DNA of 64,000 bases. It comes from Intrasporangium calvum DSM 43043. GTDB taxonomy: Bacteria; Actinomycetota; Actinomycetes; Actinomycetales; Dermatophilaceae. The stretch's first letter is position 1. Each line of letters begins with the position of its first letter. A program made the position numbers and the translations under genes. The DNA lies in NCBI RefSeq assembly GCF_000184685.1, contig NC_014830.1, forward strand, positions 620,001 through 684,000. The letters run 5' to 3'. The notes under the pieces are model-generated. The model worked only from the letters and a program-made list of their open reading frames with translations. It did not search any database and had not been told where the DNA came from. This document shows positions 30,179 to 39,693 of this stretch, one piece after another.

Positions 30179-30586
30179 ATGGCAAGAGACGCACAGGCCA
30201 CAACAGACATGACCGATCCGAGCCGCCCTGAGGCGGACCCAGCGGTCTCAAAGAGCGGCCGGACCGCCCCGGTGGTCACTCACAACCGCGCGCGGAGCCG
30301 CTTCGAGGTCGCGGTGGCAGGTACGCGAGCCGGGGCGGCCGAGTACACGGACGAGGCCGGCCGGCGGATCTTCTTCCACACGGAGGTCGACGACGCCTAC
30401 GCGGGGCAGGGACTGGCCGGCGTGCTCGTCCGTCAGGCCCTGGACACGACCCGCGCCGACGGGCTGCGCGTGGTTCCGGTCTGTCCGTACGTGGCGCGGT
30501 ATGTGCAGCGCCACCATGACTGGGCAGACCTCGTGGACCCGGTCGACGCCCGGGCCGTGGACGCGGTCCGGCAGGCGACGCGGTGA
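30179..30586 (+). CDS. GNAT-type N-acetyltransferase (YidJ/NATD1-like)
   Basis: Small acetyltransferase-fold protein of 135 residues. After a ~35-residue polar tail comes the short domain typical of this family: FEVAVAGTRAGAAEYTDEAGRRIFFHTEVDDAYAGQGLAGVLV, split here across strands 1-4, then VVPVCPYVARYVQRH. The acetyl-CoA loop is AGQGLAG. Substrate unknown. Confidence 0.85.
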   Translation: MARDAQATTDMTDPSRPEADPAVSKSGRTAPVVTHNRARSRFEVAVAGTRAGAAEYTDEAGRRIFFHTEVDDAYAGQGLAGVLVRQALDTTRADGLRVVPVCPYVARYVQRHHDWADLVDPVDARAVDAVRQATR

Positions 30587-30596
30587 CGGGGCGGCC

Positions 30597-30974
30597 GTGA
30601 GCGACAGCAACGCACCGGACCGTCGCTGGCCGCGGTCCGTCTACGGGGCGGGCGACGAGCCGGACCCCCGTTTCAGCCTCGCCAACGAGCGGACCTTCCT
30701 CGCCTGGATCCGGACCACCCTGGCGCTGCTCGCCGGTGCGGCGGCACTCGATGCACTCGACCTGCCCATGCCTGATCCGCTGCAACGGGTGATCGCGATG
30801 CTGCTCGCCCTGGTCGCGCTCCTGGCAGCGGTCCAGGCGTGGCGCGGCTGGGTGCGCACCGAACGCGCCATGCGGACGGGGGCGCCGCTGCCCAGCGCAC
30901 CCGTCGCGGCCGTCGTCGCCTTCGCCGTGGCCAGCGTCGCCGTCGGACTCGTCGTCGCTGCACTGGTCGTCTGA
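30597..30974 (+). CDS. DUF202 membrane protein (first)
   Basis: 125 residues with the DUF202 signature RFSLANERTFLAWIRTTLALL followed by three membrane helices. The GTG at 30597 begins 10 bp after the GNAT stop. Homologues are small inner-membrane proteins of unknown function; a second copy follows directly. Confidence 0.82.
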   Translation: MSDSNAPDRRWPRSVYGAGDEPDPRFSLANERTFLAWIRTTLALLAGAAALDALDLPMPDPLQRVIAMLLALVALLAAVQAWRGWVRTERAMRTGAPLPSAPVAAVVAFAVASVAVGLVVAALVV

Positions 30975-31325
30975 GTGGTGCCCGACCAGCCGCCCTCGGG
31001 CGACCCTCTGCCCCCCGACGGGCCGAGGGATCCGGGACTCGCGACGGAGCGGACTGCGCTCGCCTGGCTGCGGACCGGTCTGGCGATCACCGTCGCCGCC
31101 CTTTTCGTCGGACGAATGGCCTTCACCGGAGTGGGCCTCGGCGCGATGTTACCCACGGTCCTCGCGGCCGGCGCCGGGATGTGGGTGGTCCTCCACGCCC
31201 TGCGCGAGCGCCACAGCCGCAGACATTCTCGTCCGACCCTGCACGACGGGGTCATCCCGGCTGTCGTCGCCACCGCCGTGATGCTGGTGGCGTTCGTCGA
31301 GATCGTGTCCGCCATCGTGACCTGA
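30975..31325 (+). CDS. DUF202 membrane protein (second)
   Basis: 116 residues, the same architecture as its neighbour (GLATERTALAWLRTGLAI, then three helices). Its GTG follows the previous stop with no gap (TGAGTG), so the pair is coupled and probably forms a hetero-oligomer. GTG at 30978 is an equally possible start. Confidence 0.8.
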   Translation: MVPDQPPSGDPLPPDGPRDPGLATERTALAWLRTGLAITVAALFVGRMAFTGVGLGAMLPTVLAAGAGMWVVLHALRERHSRRHSRPTLHDGVIPAVVATAVMLVAFVEIVSAIVT

Positions 31326-31355
31326 GTCACCGGTCGCCACGCCGACTCGATGCCC

Positions 31356-31361
31356 TAGAGT
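31356..31361 (+). promoter_or_regulatory. -10 box of the membrane pyrophosphatase gene
   Basis: TAGAGT, giving a leader of about 100 nt. Not leaderless, unlike many neighbours. Confidence 0.45.
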
Positions 31362-31372
31362 ACGCAGCGTCA

Positions 31373-31388
31373 CGTCGGTCAACCGACG
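31373..31388 (+). promoter_or_regulatory. Palindrome in the hppA leader
   Basis: CGTCGGT-CA-ACCGACG, 7-bp perfect arms, just past the predicted transcript start. A repressor site or a leader hairpin. Confidence 0.4.
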
Positions 31389-31468
31389 ACAATCGCGTTC
31401 GGCCATGCCGGTCCGCAAGGGTGTCGACCGGTCCCAGAAATATGCAGGCTGCATGGATCAGGAGTTCG

Positions 31469-33754
31469 ATGTCTTCCCTAACAGCGGCGGAGATTGCCGT
31501 CACCGGTAGTGACCGAGGAATCGTCATAGCCGTAGCCGTGGTGGCGCTCGTCGCCCTCGTCATCGCCTTCGTGCTGCGGGCCGGTGTGCTCGCCGCCGGC
31601 CAGGGCACGCCCAAGATGCAGGAGATCTCGGCAGCGGTGCAGGAGGGGGCGGCGGCCTATCTGGCTCGCCAGTTCCGCACCTTGGGCATCTTCGCCGTCA
31701 TCGTCTTCTTCCTGCTCTTCCTGCTCCCCGGAGAGTCGGGCGAGCGGATCGGCCGCTCGGTGTTCTTCCTCCTCGGTGCGGCTTTCTCCGCGTCGATCGG
31801 CTACTTCGGGATGTGGCTCGCGACGCGCGCCAACGTCCGGGTCGCGGCGGCCGCCAACGGGGACGGCGGACGCGAGAAGGCGATGGAGGTGGCCTTCCGC
31901 ACCGGTGGCGCTGTGGGCATGGCCACGACGGGCCTGGGTCTCCTCGGCGCGTCGGTCGTCGTCCTCGTCTACGCGGGCGAGGCACCCAAGGTCCTCGAGG
32001 GCTTCGGGTTCGGCGCCGCGATGCTCGCGATGTTCATGCGCGTCGGCGGCGGCATCTTCACGAAGGCCGCCGACGTCGGCGCCGACCTCGTCGGCAAGGT
32101 CGAGCAGGGCATCCCCGAGGACGACCCGCGCAACGCCGCGACGATCGCGGACAACGTCGGTGACAACGTCGGCGACTGCGCCGGCATGGCCGCCGACCTC
32201 TTCGAGTCGTATGCCGTCACGCTGGTGGCGTCGCTCATCCTCGGCAGCTCGGCCTTCGGTACCAAGGGCCTCATCTTCCCCCTGATCGTCCCGGCCATCG
32301 GCGTCCTCACCGCCATCATCGGCGTCTACATCACCAAGGCGAAGATCGGCGAGCCCGGTCTGGTCACGATCAACCGGTCCTTCTACATCTCCGCGCTGAT
32401 CTCGGCGGTCCTCTCCGGTCTCGCCGCGTTCGTCTACCTGCCCACCTCCTTCGCGGACCTGGGTGTCGACGCCGTGGCCGGCCAGGAGGGCAACCCGGCC
32501 CTCATCGCGACGGTCGCCGTCATCATCGGCATCGTGCTCGCGGCGATCATCCTGTGGCTCACGGGCTACTTCACCGGCACCGAGACGAAGCCGACGAACG
32601 ACGTCGCCCGCGCCTCGCTCACGGGGGCGGCCACGGTCATCCTCGGCGGCATGTCGGTCGGCTTCGAGTCCGCCGTCTACACGGCACTCGTCATCGCCGG
32701 CGCGGTCTACGGTGCGTTCCTCCTGTCTGGCTCGATCATCGTCTCGCTCTTCATGGTCGCCCTCGCCGGCTGCGGCCTGCTCACCACGGTTGGGGTCATC
32801 GTCGCGATGGACACCTTCGGCCCGGTCTCCGACAACGCCCAGGGTGTTGCCGAGATGAGCGGCGAGGTCTCCGCCGAGGGCGCCCAGATCCTCACCGAGC
32901 TCGACGCGGTCGGCAACACGACCAAGGCCATCACCAAGGGCATCGCGATCGCGACAGCAGTCCTGGCCGCGACCGCCCTGTTCGGCTCCTACTCCGATGC
33001 CATCGGACAGGCGCTGCGCGAGGCCGGCGAGGCGTCTGCCGACTTCTTCGTCGCCAACGTCGTCTCCCCGGGCACGCTCGTGGGCATGCTGATGGGCGCC
33101 TCGGTCGTCTTCCTCTTCTCGGGTCTGGCCATCAACGCGGTCGCCCGTGCGGCGGGCGCCGTGGTGATGGAGGTGCGGCGCCAGTTCCGCGACATCCCCG
33201 GCATCATGGATGGCACGGGCAAGCCTGAGTACGGCAAGGTCGTCGACATCGTCACGCGTGACTCCCTCCGGGAGCTCGCCACGCCGGGTCTGCTGGCCGT
33301 GTTCGCGCCCATCGCCGTCGGCTTCGGCCTCGGCGTGGGGCCGCTGGCCGGCTACCTCGCCGGCACCATCGCCACGGGCACCCTGATGGCTGTCTTCCTG
33401 GCCAACTCGGGCGGGTCATGGGACAACGCGAAGAAGATCGTCGAGGACGGCAAGTTCGGCGGCAAGGGCTCCCCGGCGCACGAGGCGACCGTCATCGGCG
33501 ACACCGTGGGTGACCCGTTCAAGGACACGGCCGGTCCCGCCATCAACCCGCTGCTCAAGGTGATGAACCTCGTCTCGCTGCTCATCGCCCCGGCGGTCGT
33601 CACGCTGTCGGTCGGCGACTCGGCGAACGGCCCGATCCGCTATGCCATCGCGCTCGCCGCGGTCGCGGTCATCGTCGTGGCGGTCCTCGTCTCCAAGCGG
33701 CGCGAGTCGTCCCTGCACAGCGAGCCGGTCCCGATGGAGAAGCAGCCCGTCTGA
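31469..33754 (+). CDS. hppA: Proton-translocating membrane pyrophosphatase
   Basis: Integral membrane pump of 761 residues (about 16 helices) that couples PPi hydrolysis to proton export. The catalytic acidic motifs are present: GGGIFTKAADVGADLVGKVE with the surrounding DDPRNAATIADNVGDNVGD, and the second in GDTVGDPFKDTAGPAINP. The GNTTKAITKG segment carries Lys at the position that marks K+-independent enzymes. AGGAG precedes the ATG. Faces the soluble pyrophosphatase gene across a shared hairpin. Confidence 0.95.
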   Translation: MSSLTAAEIAVTGSDRGIVIAVAVVALVALVIAFVLRAGVLAAGQGTPKMQEISAAVQEGAAAYLARQFRTLGIFAVIVFFLLFLLPGESGERIGRSVFFLLGAAFSASIGYFGMWLATRANVRVAAAANGDGGREKAMEVAFRTGGAVGMATTGLGLLGASVVVLVYAGEAPKVLEGFGFGAAMLAMFMRVGGGIFTKAADVGADLVGKVEQGIPEDDPRNAATIADNVGDNVGDCAGMAADLFESYAVTLVASLILGSSAFGTKGLIFPLIVPAIGVLTAIIGVYITKAKIGEPGLVTINRSFYISALISAVLSGLAAFVYLPTSFADLGVDAVAGQEGNPALIATVAVIIGIVLAAIILWLTGYFTGTETKPTNDVARASLTGAATVILGGMSVGFESAVYTALVIAGAVYGAFLLSGSIIVSLFMVALAGCGLLTTVGVIVAMDTFGPVSDNAQGVAEMSGEVSAEGAQILTELDAVGNTTKAITKGIAIATAVLAATALFGSYSDAIGQALREAGEASADFFVANVVSPGTLVGMLMGASVVFLFSGLAINAVARAAGAVVMEVRRQFRDIPGIMDGTGKPEYGKVVDIVTRDSLRELATPGLLAVFAPIAVGFGLGVGPLAGYLAGTIATGTLMAVFLANSGGSWDNAKKIVEDGKFGGKGSPAHEATVIGDTVGDPFKDTAGPAINPLLKVMNLVSLLIAPAVVTLSVGDSANGPIRYAIALAAVAVIVVAVLVSKRRESSLHSEPVPMEKQPV

Positions 33755-33778
33755 CCCCTCTCTGCACGGCACACGGGA

Positions 33779-33809
33779 ATGCCGCCCACTCCGACGGAGT
33801 GGGCGGCAT
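33779..33809. terminator. Bidirectional terminator between hppA and ppa
   Basis: Perfect 14-bp arms (ATGCCGCCCACTCC and its complement) with a 3-nt loop, centred in the 82-bp gap between two convergent genes. Confidence 0.85.
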
Positions 33810-33836
33810 CTCCTTGGACCGCGGGGCGCCTGCCGG

Positions 33837-34355
33837 TCAGTGTGAGCTGTGCGGCGCCCACCGGTGGGTCGTGGTGCCCTCGTCTGTCGCCCGCTGGATC
33901 GCCTCTCGGACGACCCGCTCGGCGGTGGCCCGGTCGCTCCAGTCGGCCGCTGCGACGTGCTTGCCGGCCTCGAGGTCCTTGTACCGCTCGAAGAAGTGCT
34001 TGATCTCGTCGAGCTTGTGCGGCTGCACGTCGCGGACGTCCTGCATGTTGTCCATCCGCGGGTCGACGGGAACGCAGAGGACCTTGTCGTCACCGCCGGC
34101 CTCGTCCTCCATGTGGAAGACGCCGATGGGCCGGGCGTGGATGAGGACGCCGGGGAAGGTCGGCTCGGGAAGCAGCACGATCGCGTCGAGCGGGTCGCCG
34201 TCCTCGCCGAGGCTCCCCTCGATGTAGCCGTAGTCGCCGGGGTAGGCCATCGACGTGTAGAGGAAGCGGTCGAGCCGGATCCGCCCCGTCTCGTGGTCGA
34301 CCTCGTACTTGTTGCGTGATCCCTTGGGGATCTCGATGGTGACGTCGAAGTCCAC
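33837..34355 (-). CDS. ppa: Inorganic pyrophosphatase, family I
   Basis: Soluble Mg2+-dependent enzyme of 172 residues that hydrolyses PPi to phosphate. Metal-binding [10 protein letters not shown], substrate segments [11 protein letters not shown] and [10 protein letters not shown], and the KPHKLDE-like region near the C-terminus ([11 protein letters not shown]) are intact. The GTG at 34355 has GGAAAGG 9 nt upstream. It competes with HppA for the same substrate; the two genes are convergent. Confidence 0.95.
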   Translation of the reverse strand: MDFDVTIEIPKGSRNKYEVDHETGRIRLDRFLYTSMAYPGDYGYIEGSLGEDGDPLDAIVLLPEPTFPGVLIHARPIGVFHMEDEAGGDDKVLCVPVDPRMDNMQDVRDVQPHKLDEIKHFFERYKDLEAGKHVAAADWSDRATAERVVREAIQRATDEGTTTHRWAPHSSH

Positions 34356-34399
34356 GACTGTGCCCTTTCCTGGCTCACCCCGGGATGGTCCCCGGGGCC

Positions 34400-34440
34400 C
34401 TTCCTGACAGAATTCTGAGGAACAGTGTCGCGTAGGTGGC
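34400..34440. promoter_or_regulatory. Divergent control region ppa/dacB
   Basis: Holds a 10-bp palindrome CAGAATTCTG whose CAGAAT could serve as a -10 box for ppa on the minus strand. Weak. Confidence 0.3.
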
Positions 34441-34490
34441 ACCAATCCGGAAAAGCGCAGCCATCCGGCGGACACGAAAGGGGCGTCGTC

Positions 34491-36011
34491 GTGAGGCGGT
34501 TGACCGCGGCACTGACGGCTGGAGCCGTCCTCGCGGTGGGCTACCTCGGCCTCGACACGGCCGATCTCGTGCCGGGCCTGCTGACGACCCGGCCGCTCCC
34601 GCCGCCACCTCCGACCGAGACGCCGGGCATCCGGACGCTGCCGGTCGTGCCGCAACCCTCGCCGTCGACATCAGTCCGGATGCCGCTGGGCTCGCTCGCC
34701 GGGGAGGGCGCGGCTCCCAGCCCGGCGGGCCTCCGGAAGGCCCTCGCGGGCGTCGTGACGCTGCCCGCCCTCGCCGACGCGTCGCTCGTCGTCCGAGACG
34801 GCCAGTCGGGGGGCATCCTCTACGACCGTGGTGGCTCCCAGCGCCGGATTCCCGCCTCGACGACCAAGCTGCTCACCGCGGCCGCGGTCGGGCAGGTGTT
34901 CGGCGGCGACGAGACATTGCGGACCGAGGTGCACGAAGGGGCGTCCGCCGACCAGGTCGTCCTCGTCGCCGGCGGGGACAGCCTGCTGGCCCCCGGTGAA
35001 GGAGATCCGGGGGCCGTGGCCGGCCGTGCCGGGCTCGCCGACCTCGCCGACCAGGTTGCGCTGGCGTTGACCGACTCTGGCACCGAGCGGGTCGTGCTCC
35101 AGGTCGACGAGTCGTACGCCCCCGGCCCGGCGCGTGCTTCGACGTGGGGGGAGGACTTCCACCGTCTCGGCATCGTCGGGTCCGTCGCGATGCTCGGACT
35201 GAGCACTCAGCGCGCCGGTCTGAACCGCCCCGGGCCACTGGATCCGGTGGGAGCGACGGCGGCCACCTTCGCGGCCCTGCTCGAGGACCGCGGGGTCCGT
35301 GTGAGCCAGGTGGAGCGGCTTCGCCCCGGCATCTCGACAGGCACGGCGACAGGCACGGCGACAGGCACGGCGACAGGCACGGCGACAGGCACGGCGACAG
35401 GCACGGCGACAGGCACACCAGGTCCCGGACCCCGCGTGCTCGGCTCCGTGGAGTCGGCACCGGTCCGCGACCAGCTCGCTCTCGCCCTGACGGACTCCGA
35501 CAACACCCTGACGGAGATCCTCGCCCGGCAGGCGGCTTTCCGCGCCGCACCTCCCGGTTCGGCGAGAACGGACTTCGGCACGGTGGGCGCCTGGGTCGTC
35601 GAGCAGGTCGCCGCACTCGGCATCGAGACCACGGGCGTCGCCCTCGCCGACGCCAGCGGGCTGTCCCGCGAGAACCGGGTCACGGCTCGCCTCCTGACCG
35701 ACGTGCTGGCCCTCGGGTACGACGGCTCGCACCCCGTCCTGCGCACGGCTCTCGAGGGCATGCCGATTGCCGGACTGAGTGGCACGTTGGCCGGTCGGTA
35801 CATCAAGGACGGAGAGCCGGAGGCGGCGGCGGGACGAGCCCGGGCCAAGACCGGCACCCTCACCGGAGCCAACGCACTCGCTGGTTCCGTGGTCGATGAC
35901 GACGGCCGACTTCTCGTCTTTGCCGGACTCGTGTCTGGTGCGCCCACCGAAGCAGCCAGGGCCGCGCTCGATGACGTCGTCTCCGCCATCGCCGCGTGCG
36001 GCTGCCGGTGA
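34491..36011 (+). CDS. dacB: D-alanyl-D-alanine carboxypeptidase/endopeptidase (PBP4 type)
   Basis: Penicillin-binding protein of 506 residues, exported through an N-terminal hydrophobic segment (residues 4-25), that trims peptidoglycan peptides. Active-site Ser123 and Lys126 in PASTTK; SDN motif in [13 protein letters not shown] in RAKTGTLTG. Two low-complexity stretches break it: a proline/threonine linker with a dispersed repeat (MPLGSL), and a GTAT repeat encoded by six perfect 12-bp units in the insertion domain. The GTG at 34491 has GAAAGGGG upstream. Conserved neighbour of ppa and DUF2342 in actinobacteria. Confidence 0.9.
   Translation: MRRLTAALTAGAVLAVGYLGLDTADLVPGLLTTRPLPPPPPTETPGIRTLPVVPQPSPSTSVRMPLGSLAGEGAAPSPAGLRKALAGVVTLPALADASLVVRDGQSGGILYDRGGSQRRIPASTTKLLTAAAVGQVFGGDETLRTEVHEGASADQVVLVAGGDSLLAPGEGDPGAVAGRAGLADLADQVALALTDSGTERVVLQVDESYAPGPARASTWGEDFHRLGIVGSVAMLGLSTQRAGLNRPGPLDPVGATAATFAALLEDRGVRVSQVERLRPGISTGTATGTATGTATGTATGTATGTATGTPGPGPRVLGSVESAPVRDQLALALTDSDNTLTEILARQAAFRAAPPGSARTDFGTVGAWVVEQVAALGIETTGVALADASGLSRENRVTARLLTDVLALGYDGSHPVLRTALEGMPIAGLSGTLAGRYIKDGEPEAAAGRARAKTGTLTGANALAGSVVDDDGRLLVFAGLVSGAPTEAARAALDDVVSAIAACGCR
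34677..34694 (+). repeat. Dispersed repeat, copy 12 (in coding sequence)
   Basis: CGGATGCCGCTGGGCTCG in the linker of dacB, read as RMPLGS. Confidence 0.8.
35340..35411 (+). repeat. Six perfect 12-bp units in dacB
   Basis: GGCACGGCGACA repeated six times without error, encoding GTAT x6. Perfect identity points to recent expansion by replication slippage. Confidence 0.93.
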
Positions 36012-36021
36012 CCGGTCCGAG

Positions 36022-36492
36022 TCAGGCCGCCGTCGGGGTCGCAGGCGCGGTCGCCTGTCGAGGTGGGAGGTCCACGGTGGCGAAGTGCGCGGCCACCCCG
36101 GGGACGTCGAAGAAGAAGTCTCTCGTCCGGACCGTCTTCCAGTGGCGTAGCTCCGCGACACTGACGAGACGGACGTCGAGCGTGTGGCCGTCCCTTCCCC
36201 TCTCGACTGCGGACCACTCGACGAGGGCCGTGCACGTGCCCGTGGGCGACCACGGGCGTTGCACGGCAACGTGGTGCAAGGTGGCCCGGAGTGACACGTT
36301 CTGGGCGAAGAGGGCCCGGAAGAGTGCGGTCACCTCGGCCCGGCCCCGCCACTCACCCGCCATCGGCGTGCCGGGTTGGAACTCGACGACGACGTCGTCG
36401 GGCCAGAACTGCACCAGACGATCCGCGTCCAACGCCTCGAAGGCGGCGTGCACCTTCGCGACCTGCCTTCGCCAGACCCAGTCTGCCAACAT
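36022..36492 (-). CDS. NTF2-like/SnoaL-like protein
   Basis: 156 residues of the cone-shaped alpha+beta fold (VHAAFEALDADRLVQFWPDDVVVEF, GRAEVTALFRAL, FFFDVPGVAAHFATVDL). These small proteins can be isomerases or ligand binders; no catalytic set can be assigned. GAGGAG precedes the ATG at 36492. Convergent with dacB, with only 10 bp between the stops. Confidence 0.75.
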   Translation of the reverse strand: MLADWVWRRQVAKVHAAFEALDADRLVQFWPDDVVVEFQPGTPMAGEWRGRAEVTALFRALFAQNVSLRATLHHVAVQRPWSPTGTCTALVEWSAVERGRDGHTLDVRLVSVAELRHWKTVRTRDFFFDVPGVAAHFATVDLPPRQATAPATPTAA

Positions 36493-36700
36493 GGCGAGCT
36501 CCTCTCTCGATCACCGGGCGTGGCTCGCACCGGGTCACCCTCGTTCGCGGCACTCCCGACGGTCGCGCCCAGACTGGCCGGGTTCCAGAGTCCGAAGTCC
36601 CGAGAACCCGACCAGTCCGGCGGGTACTGGAGGGGGGAACGTTCCGGACAGAGCGGGCGTTGGCTGGGGCAGTGGCCCCGTCCTCGATGAAAGGCCAGGC

Positions 36701-37909
36701 ATGACCGACAGCGCCAAGGACACCACCCGGGACTCCGACCGAGATCCAGCCAGCGACCCAGCCAGCGACCCAGCCAGCGACCCAGCCCGGGACACGGGGC
36801 GTGAACCCGTCGCCGACCGCGGGGACGCCCAGCCGCCCACCACAGCGAGCCATCCCCCGGGAGCGAGCTCAGCGGCATACGTCGACTACGACTTCGCCAA
36901 GTGGACCGGGCGCACCGTCGTCAAACCCGGCCCCCAGGTGACCAGGGACGAGGCGGACGCCATCGTGGCCGACCTCCGCGCCGCGGCAGCCGAGGCGCGC
37001 GAGCCGGTGGCCACGACGAGTCGGCTCCACGCACCCGATGACGCGCCGCCGCCGCTCATCGTCGACCGGGTGGGCTGGATCAGTGCCAACGTCGACTCGT
37101 TCAAGGCGATGCTCGACCCGGTCGTCGACAAGCTCGTCGCGACGCGCAAGGGCGCCGACAGCCCGGCCGTCCAGGCGATCGGCGGCAAGGTGACGGGCGC
37201 CGAGATGGGCGGCCTGCTCGCCTACCTGTCGAGCAAGATCCTCGGCCAGTACGACCTGGCCCCCGGAGGGACCCCCCGGCTCCTTCTCGTCGCCCCCAAC
37301 GTCGTCGAGGTCGAACGCAAGCTCGGGGTCAGCCCCCGCGACTTCCGGCGCTGGGTCGCCATGCACGAGGAGACGCACCGCGTGCAGTTCACCGCCGTGC
37401 CGTGGCTGCGGGACCACCTCATCGCCAGGTCCCAGTCGCTCGCGGTGGACCTGGCGCCCACAGCCGAGGAGGTCGGACAGCGGCTCGACCAGCTGGCCCG
37501 GAACCTGCCGGGGGTGATCTCCTCGGGTGAGGGCCTCGGTCAGCTCTTCGCCACACCGGAGCAGAAGGCCCGGATCGCCGAGCTCACCGCCGTGATGTCC
37601 CTCCTCGAGGGGCACGCCGATGTCGTGATGGACGATGTCGGCCCGAGCGTCATCCCCACGGTCGATGACATCCGTCGCAAGTTCAACGCCCGGCGCAGCG
37701 GAGCCGTGGGCATCGACCGGTTGCTGCGCAAGCTCCTCGGCATCGAGGCGAAGATGCGCCAGTACCGGGATGGGGCTGTCTTCGTCCGGGCCGTCACTGA
37801 CGAGGTCGGCCGGGAGGGGTTCAATGCGGTGTGGTCCTCGCCCGATACCCTGCCCAAGGCCACCGAGATCCTCGACCCCGGCGCCTGGGTGCGCCGGGTC
37901 CACGGCTGA
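36701..37909 (+). CDS. DUF2342 zinc-dependent metalloprotease
   Basis: 402 residues. A disordered acidic N-terminal third contains DPAS repeats (three 12-bp units) and a dispersed repeat copy (SSAAYVD). The domain from about residue 65 is the family sometimes called coenzyme F420 biosynthesis-associated, with a zincin motif HEETH (His222-His226) followed by RVQF. Conserved in actinobacteria next to tilS. Cytosolic, role unknown. The ATG was chosen over upstream open frame because low-complexity coding begins there. Confidence 0.85.
   Translation: MTDSAKDTTRDSDRDPASDPASDPASDPARDTGREPVADRGDAQPPTTASHPPGASSAAYVDYDFAKWTGRTVVKPGPQVTRDEADAIVADLRAAAAEAREPVATTSRLHAPDDAPPPLIVDRVGWISANVDSFKAMLDPVVDKLVATRKGADSPAVQAIGGKVTGAEMGGLLAYLSSKILGQYDLAPGGTPRLLLVAPNVVEVERKLGVSPRDFRRWVAMHEETHRVQFTAVPWLRDHLIARSQSLAVDLAPTAEEVGQRLDQLARNLPGVISSGEGLGQLFATPEQKARIAELTAVMSLLEGHADVVMDDVGPSVIPTVDDIRRKFNARRSGAVGIDRLLRKLLGIEAKMRQYRDGAVFVRAVTDEVGREGFNAVWSSPDTLPKATEILDPGAWVRRVHG
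36746..36781 (+). repeat. 12-bp tandem repeat in the DUF2342 gene
   Basis: CCAGCCAGCGAC three times, encoding DPAS-type units in the disordered N-terminus. Confidence 0.88.
36864..36881 (-). repeat. Dispersed repeat, copy 13 (in coding sequence)
   Basis: CGAGCTCAGCGGCATACG, at the junction between the disordered tail and the protease domain. Confidence 0.8.
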
Positions 37910-37928
37910 GCAGGAGGCTCTGACCGAC

Positions 37929-38930
37929 ATGACCGGACCCGACCCAGCGGTCGCAGCCACCCGGCTCGCCGTCCGACAGCACTTCGCCGACGTCCCCGAG
38001 GGCGGGCTCGTGCTCGTCGCCTGCTCCGGCGGCACCGACTCGCTCGCCCTCGCCGCAGCGCTCGCCTTCGAGGCGCCACGATCTGGCCTGCGGGGTGGCG
38101 CGGTGGTCGTCGACCACGGGCTGCAGGAAGGGTCCGGCGCGGTCGCGGAACAGGCGGCGCAGACCTGTCGCGAGCTGGGACTCTCGCCGGTCGAGGTGAT
38201 GGTGGCTGAGGTGCGGATCACCGGGTCCGGCCTCGAGGCGGATGCCCGCGCAGCACGCTACAAGGCGATCGACGCCGTGGCTGACCGCGTCGGCGCCAGC
38301 CAGGTGCTGCTCGGCCACACGCGGGACGACCAGGCCGAGCAGGTGCTGCTGGGGCTGTCGCGGGGCTCCGGTGCGCGCTCGCTGAGCGGCATGCCGCTGC
38401 GCCGTGGCCGCTTCGTCCGTCCACTGCTCGCCCTCCCGCGGGCCACGACGACGGCGGCCTGCGAGGCCCTGGGGGTCCAGCCCTGGCACGACCCCCACAA
38501 CGAGGACCCCTCGTTCCGCCGGGTCCGGGCGCGCCGGCTGCTCGGGGCCCTCGAGGGCGACCTCGGGCCAGGGTTCGCCGCAGCGCTGGCTCGCTCGGCC
38601 GACCTCCTTCGTGAGGACGCGGACTACCTCGAGAGCCTCGCCATCCGGGCCAGGGAGGAGCTGCCGGCAACGGCGGGCGACCCGGGCGTGGACCTGCAGG
38701 CCCTCGCGGCGCTGCCCCGTGCCATCCGCACTCGGGTGTGGCGCATCCTCGCCGCCGAGGCGGGGGCGCCGATCTCCGATGTCACCGCGGCGCACGTGGA
38801 GTCGCTCGATGCACTGCTCACCTCATGGCACGGGCAGGGGCCGCTCCACGTGCCCGGTGGCATCGCCGTGGCTCGGACGGGCGACGCCATCCGCTTCAGC
38901 CCGATCCGCGAGACGGCCGACGCCCACTGA
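37929..38930 (+). CDS. tilS: tRNA(Ile)-lysidine synthetase
   Basis: Modifies C34 of the CAT-anticodon tRNA-Ile to lysidine so that it reads AUA. It has 333 residues. PP-loop VACSGGTDSLALA near residue 33, GHTRDDQAEQVLLGLSRGSG and the HDPHNEDPSFRRVRAR segment that follows are all typical. The C-terminal domain is shorter than in E. coli, as usual for actinobacteria. AGGAGG lies 10 nt upstream of the ATG. Confidence 0.93.
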   Translation: MTGPDPAVAATRLAVRQHFADVPEGGLVLVACSGGTDSLALAAALAFEAPRSGLRGGAVVVDHGLQEGSGAVAEQAAQTCRELGLSPVEVMVAEVRITGSGLEADARAARYKAIDAVADRVGASQVLLGHTRDDQAEQVLLGLSRGSGARSLSGMPLRRGRFVRPLLALPRATTTAACEALGVQPWHDPHNEDPSFRRVRARRLLGALEGDLGPGFAAALARSADLLREDADYLESLAIRAREELPATAGDPGVDLQALAALPRAIRTRVWRILAAEAGAPISDVTAAHVESLDALLTSWHGQGPLHVPGGIAVARTGDAIRFSPIRETADAH

Positions 38931-39080
38931 CCCACACTCACCCGCACTCACCTCACTGACCGGCCCGGCTGCCCTCGCGGGCGCCACCAGGCGTCGCCGA
39001 CGACGCAGGGGGTTCGACGGTGGGGTTGAATGGGGGCGCACAGCGAACTGCACGTCCCCCTCACGCAGCAAGGAGCCTTC

Positions 39081-39632
39081 GTGGACCGCGAGCACATGGC
39101 AGCTGACCTGGCCAAGGTCCTCCTCACCGAGGAGCAGATCCAGACTCGCCTCGGCGAGCTCGCGGTGGACATCTGGAGGGACTACGAGGGCAAGGACCTG
39201 CTCCTCGTCGGCGTCCTCAAGGGCGCCGTCGTCGTCATGGCGGACCTGATGCGGGCGCTGCCCGGCACCGCGCCGATGGACTGGATGGCCGTCTCCTCCT
39301 ACGGCTCCGGCACCAAGAGCTCCGGCGTCGTGCGGATCCTCAAGGACCTCGACGTGGACATCACCGGCAAGGACGTCCTCATCGTCGAGGACATCATCGA
39401 CTCCGGCCTGACGCTGTCCTGGATCAAGGCCAACCTCGAGTCGCGCAAGCCGGCCTCGGTCGAGATCTGCACGCTGTTGCGCAAGCCGGACGTCGTCAAG
39501 GTGGACATCCCGGTCAAGTACGTCGGCTTCGACATCCCCAACGAGTTCGTCGTGGGCTACGGGCTCGACTACGACGAGCGTTACCGCAACCTGCGCTGCG
39601 TGGGGACGCTCGCGCCGCACGTCTACGAGTGA
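39081..39632 (+). CDS. hpt: Hypoxanthine phosphoribosyltransferase
   Basis: Purine salvage enzyme of 183 residues converting hypoxanthine or guanine with PRPP to IMP or GMP. PRPP loop [14 protein letters not shown], early loop [12 protein letters not shown] and the C-terminal base-recognition region [14 protein letters not shown]. The GTG at 39081 is preferred: AAGGAG lies 5 nt before it, while the earlier ATG at 39030 adds unconserved residues. Classical tilS-hpt-ftsH order, but with one extra gene before ftsH here. Confidence 0.94.
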   Translation: MDREHMAADLAKVLLTEEQIQTRLGELAVDIWRDYEGKDLLLVGVLKGAVVVMADLMRALPGTAPMDWMAVSSYGSGTKSSGVVRILKDLDVDITGKDVLIVEDIIDSGLTLSWIKANLESRKPASVEICTLLRKPDVVKVDIPVKYVGFDIPNEFVVGYGLDYDERYRNLRCVGTLAPHVYE

Positions 39633-39658
39633 CGCGACGACCGCCTGAGGCAGCGGGC

Positions 39659-39684
39659 CGTATGCCGCTGGGCTGGCTCAGCGG
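39659..39684 (+). repeat. Dispersed repeat, copy 14, with hairpin
   Basis: CGTATGCCGCTGGGCT at 39659-39674. Its CCGCTG pairs with CAGCGG at 39679-39684. Placed 27 bp after the hpt stop, where a terminator would be useful. Confidence 0.75.
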
Positions 39685-39693
39685 GCCACGCGG

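Noticed and set aside
35340-35411. CRISPR array
   Set aside because: Units are 12 bp with no spacers and are in frame in dacB.
38380-38405. Further repeat copy in tilS (GAGCGGCATGCCGCTG)
   Set aside because: It shares only the GGCAT core and lies in conserved coding sequence; not a family member.
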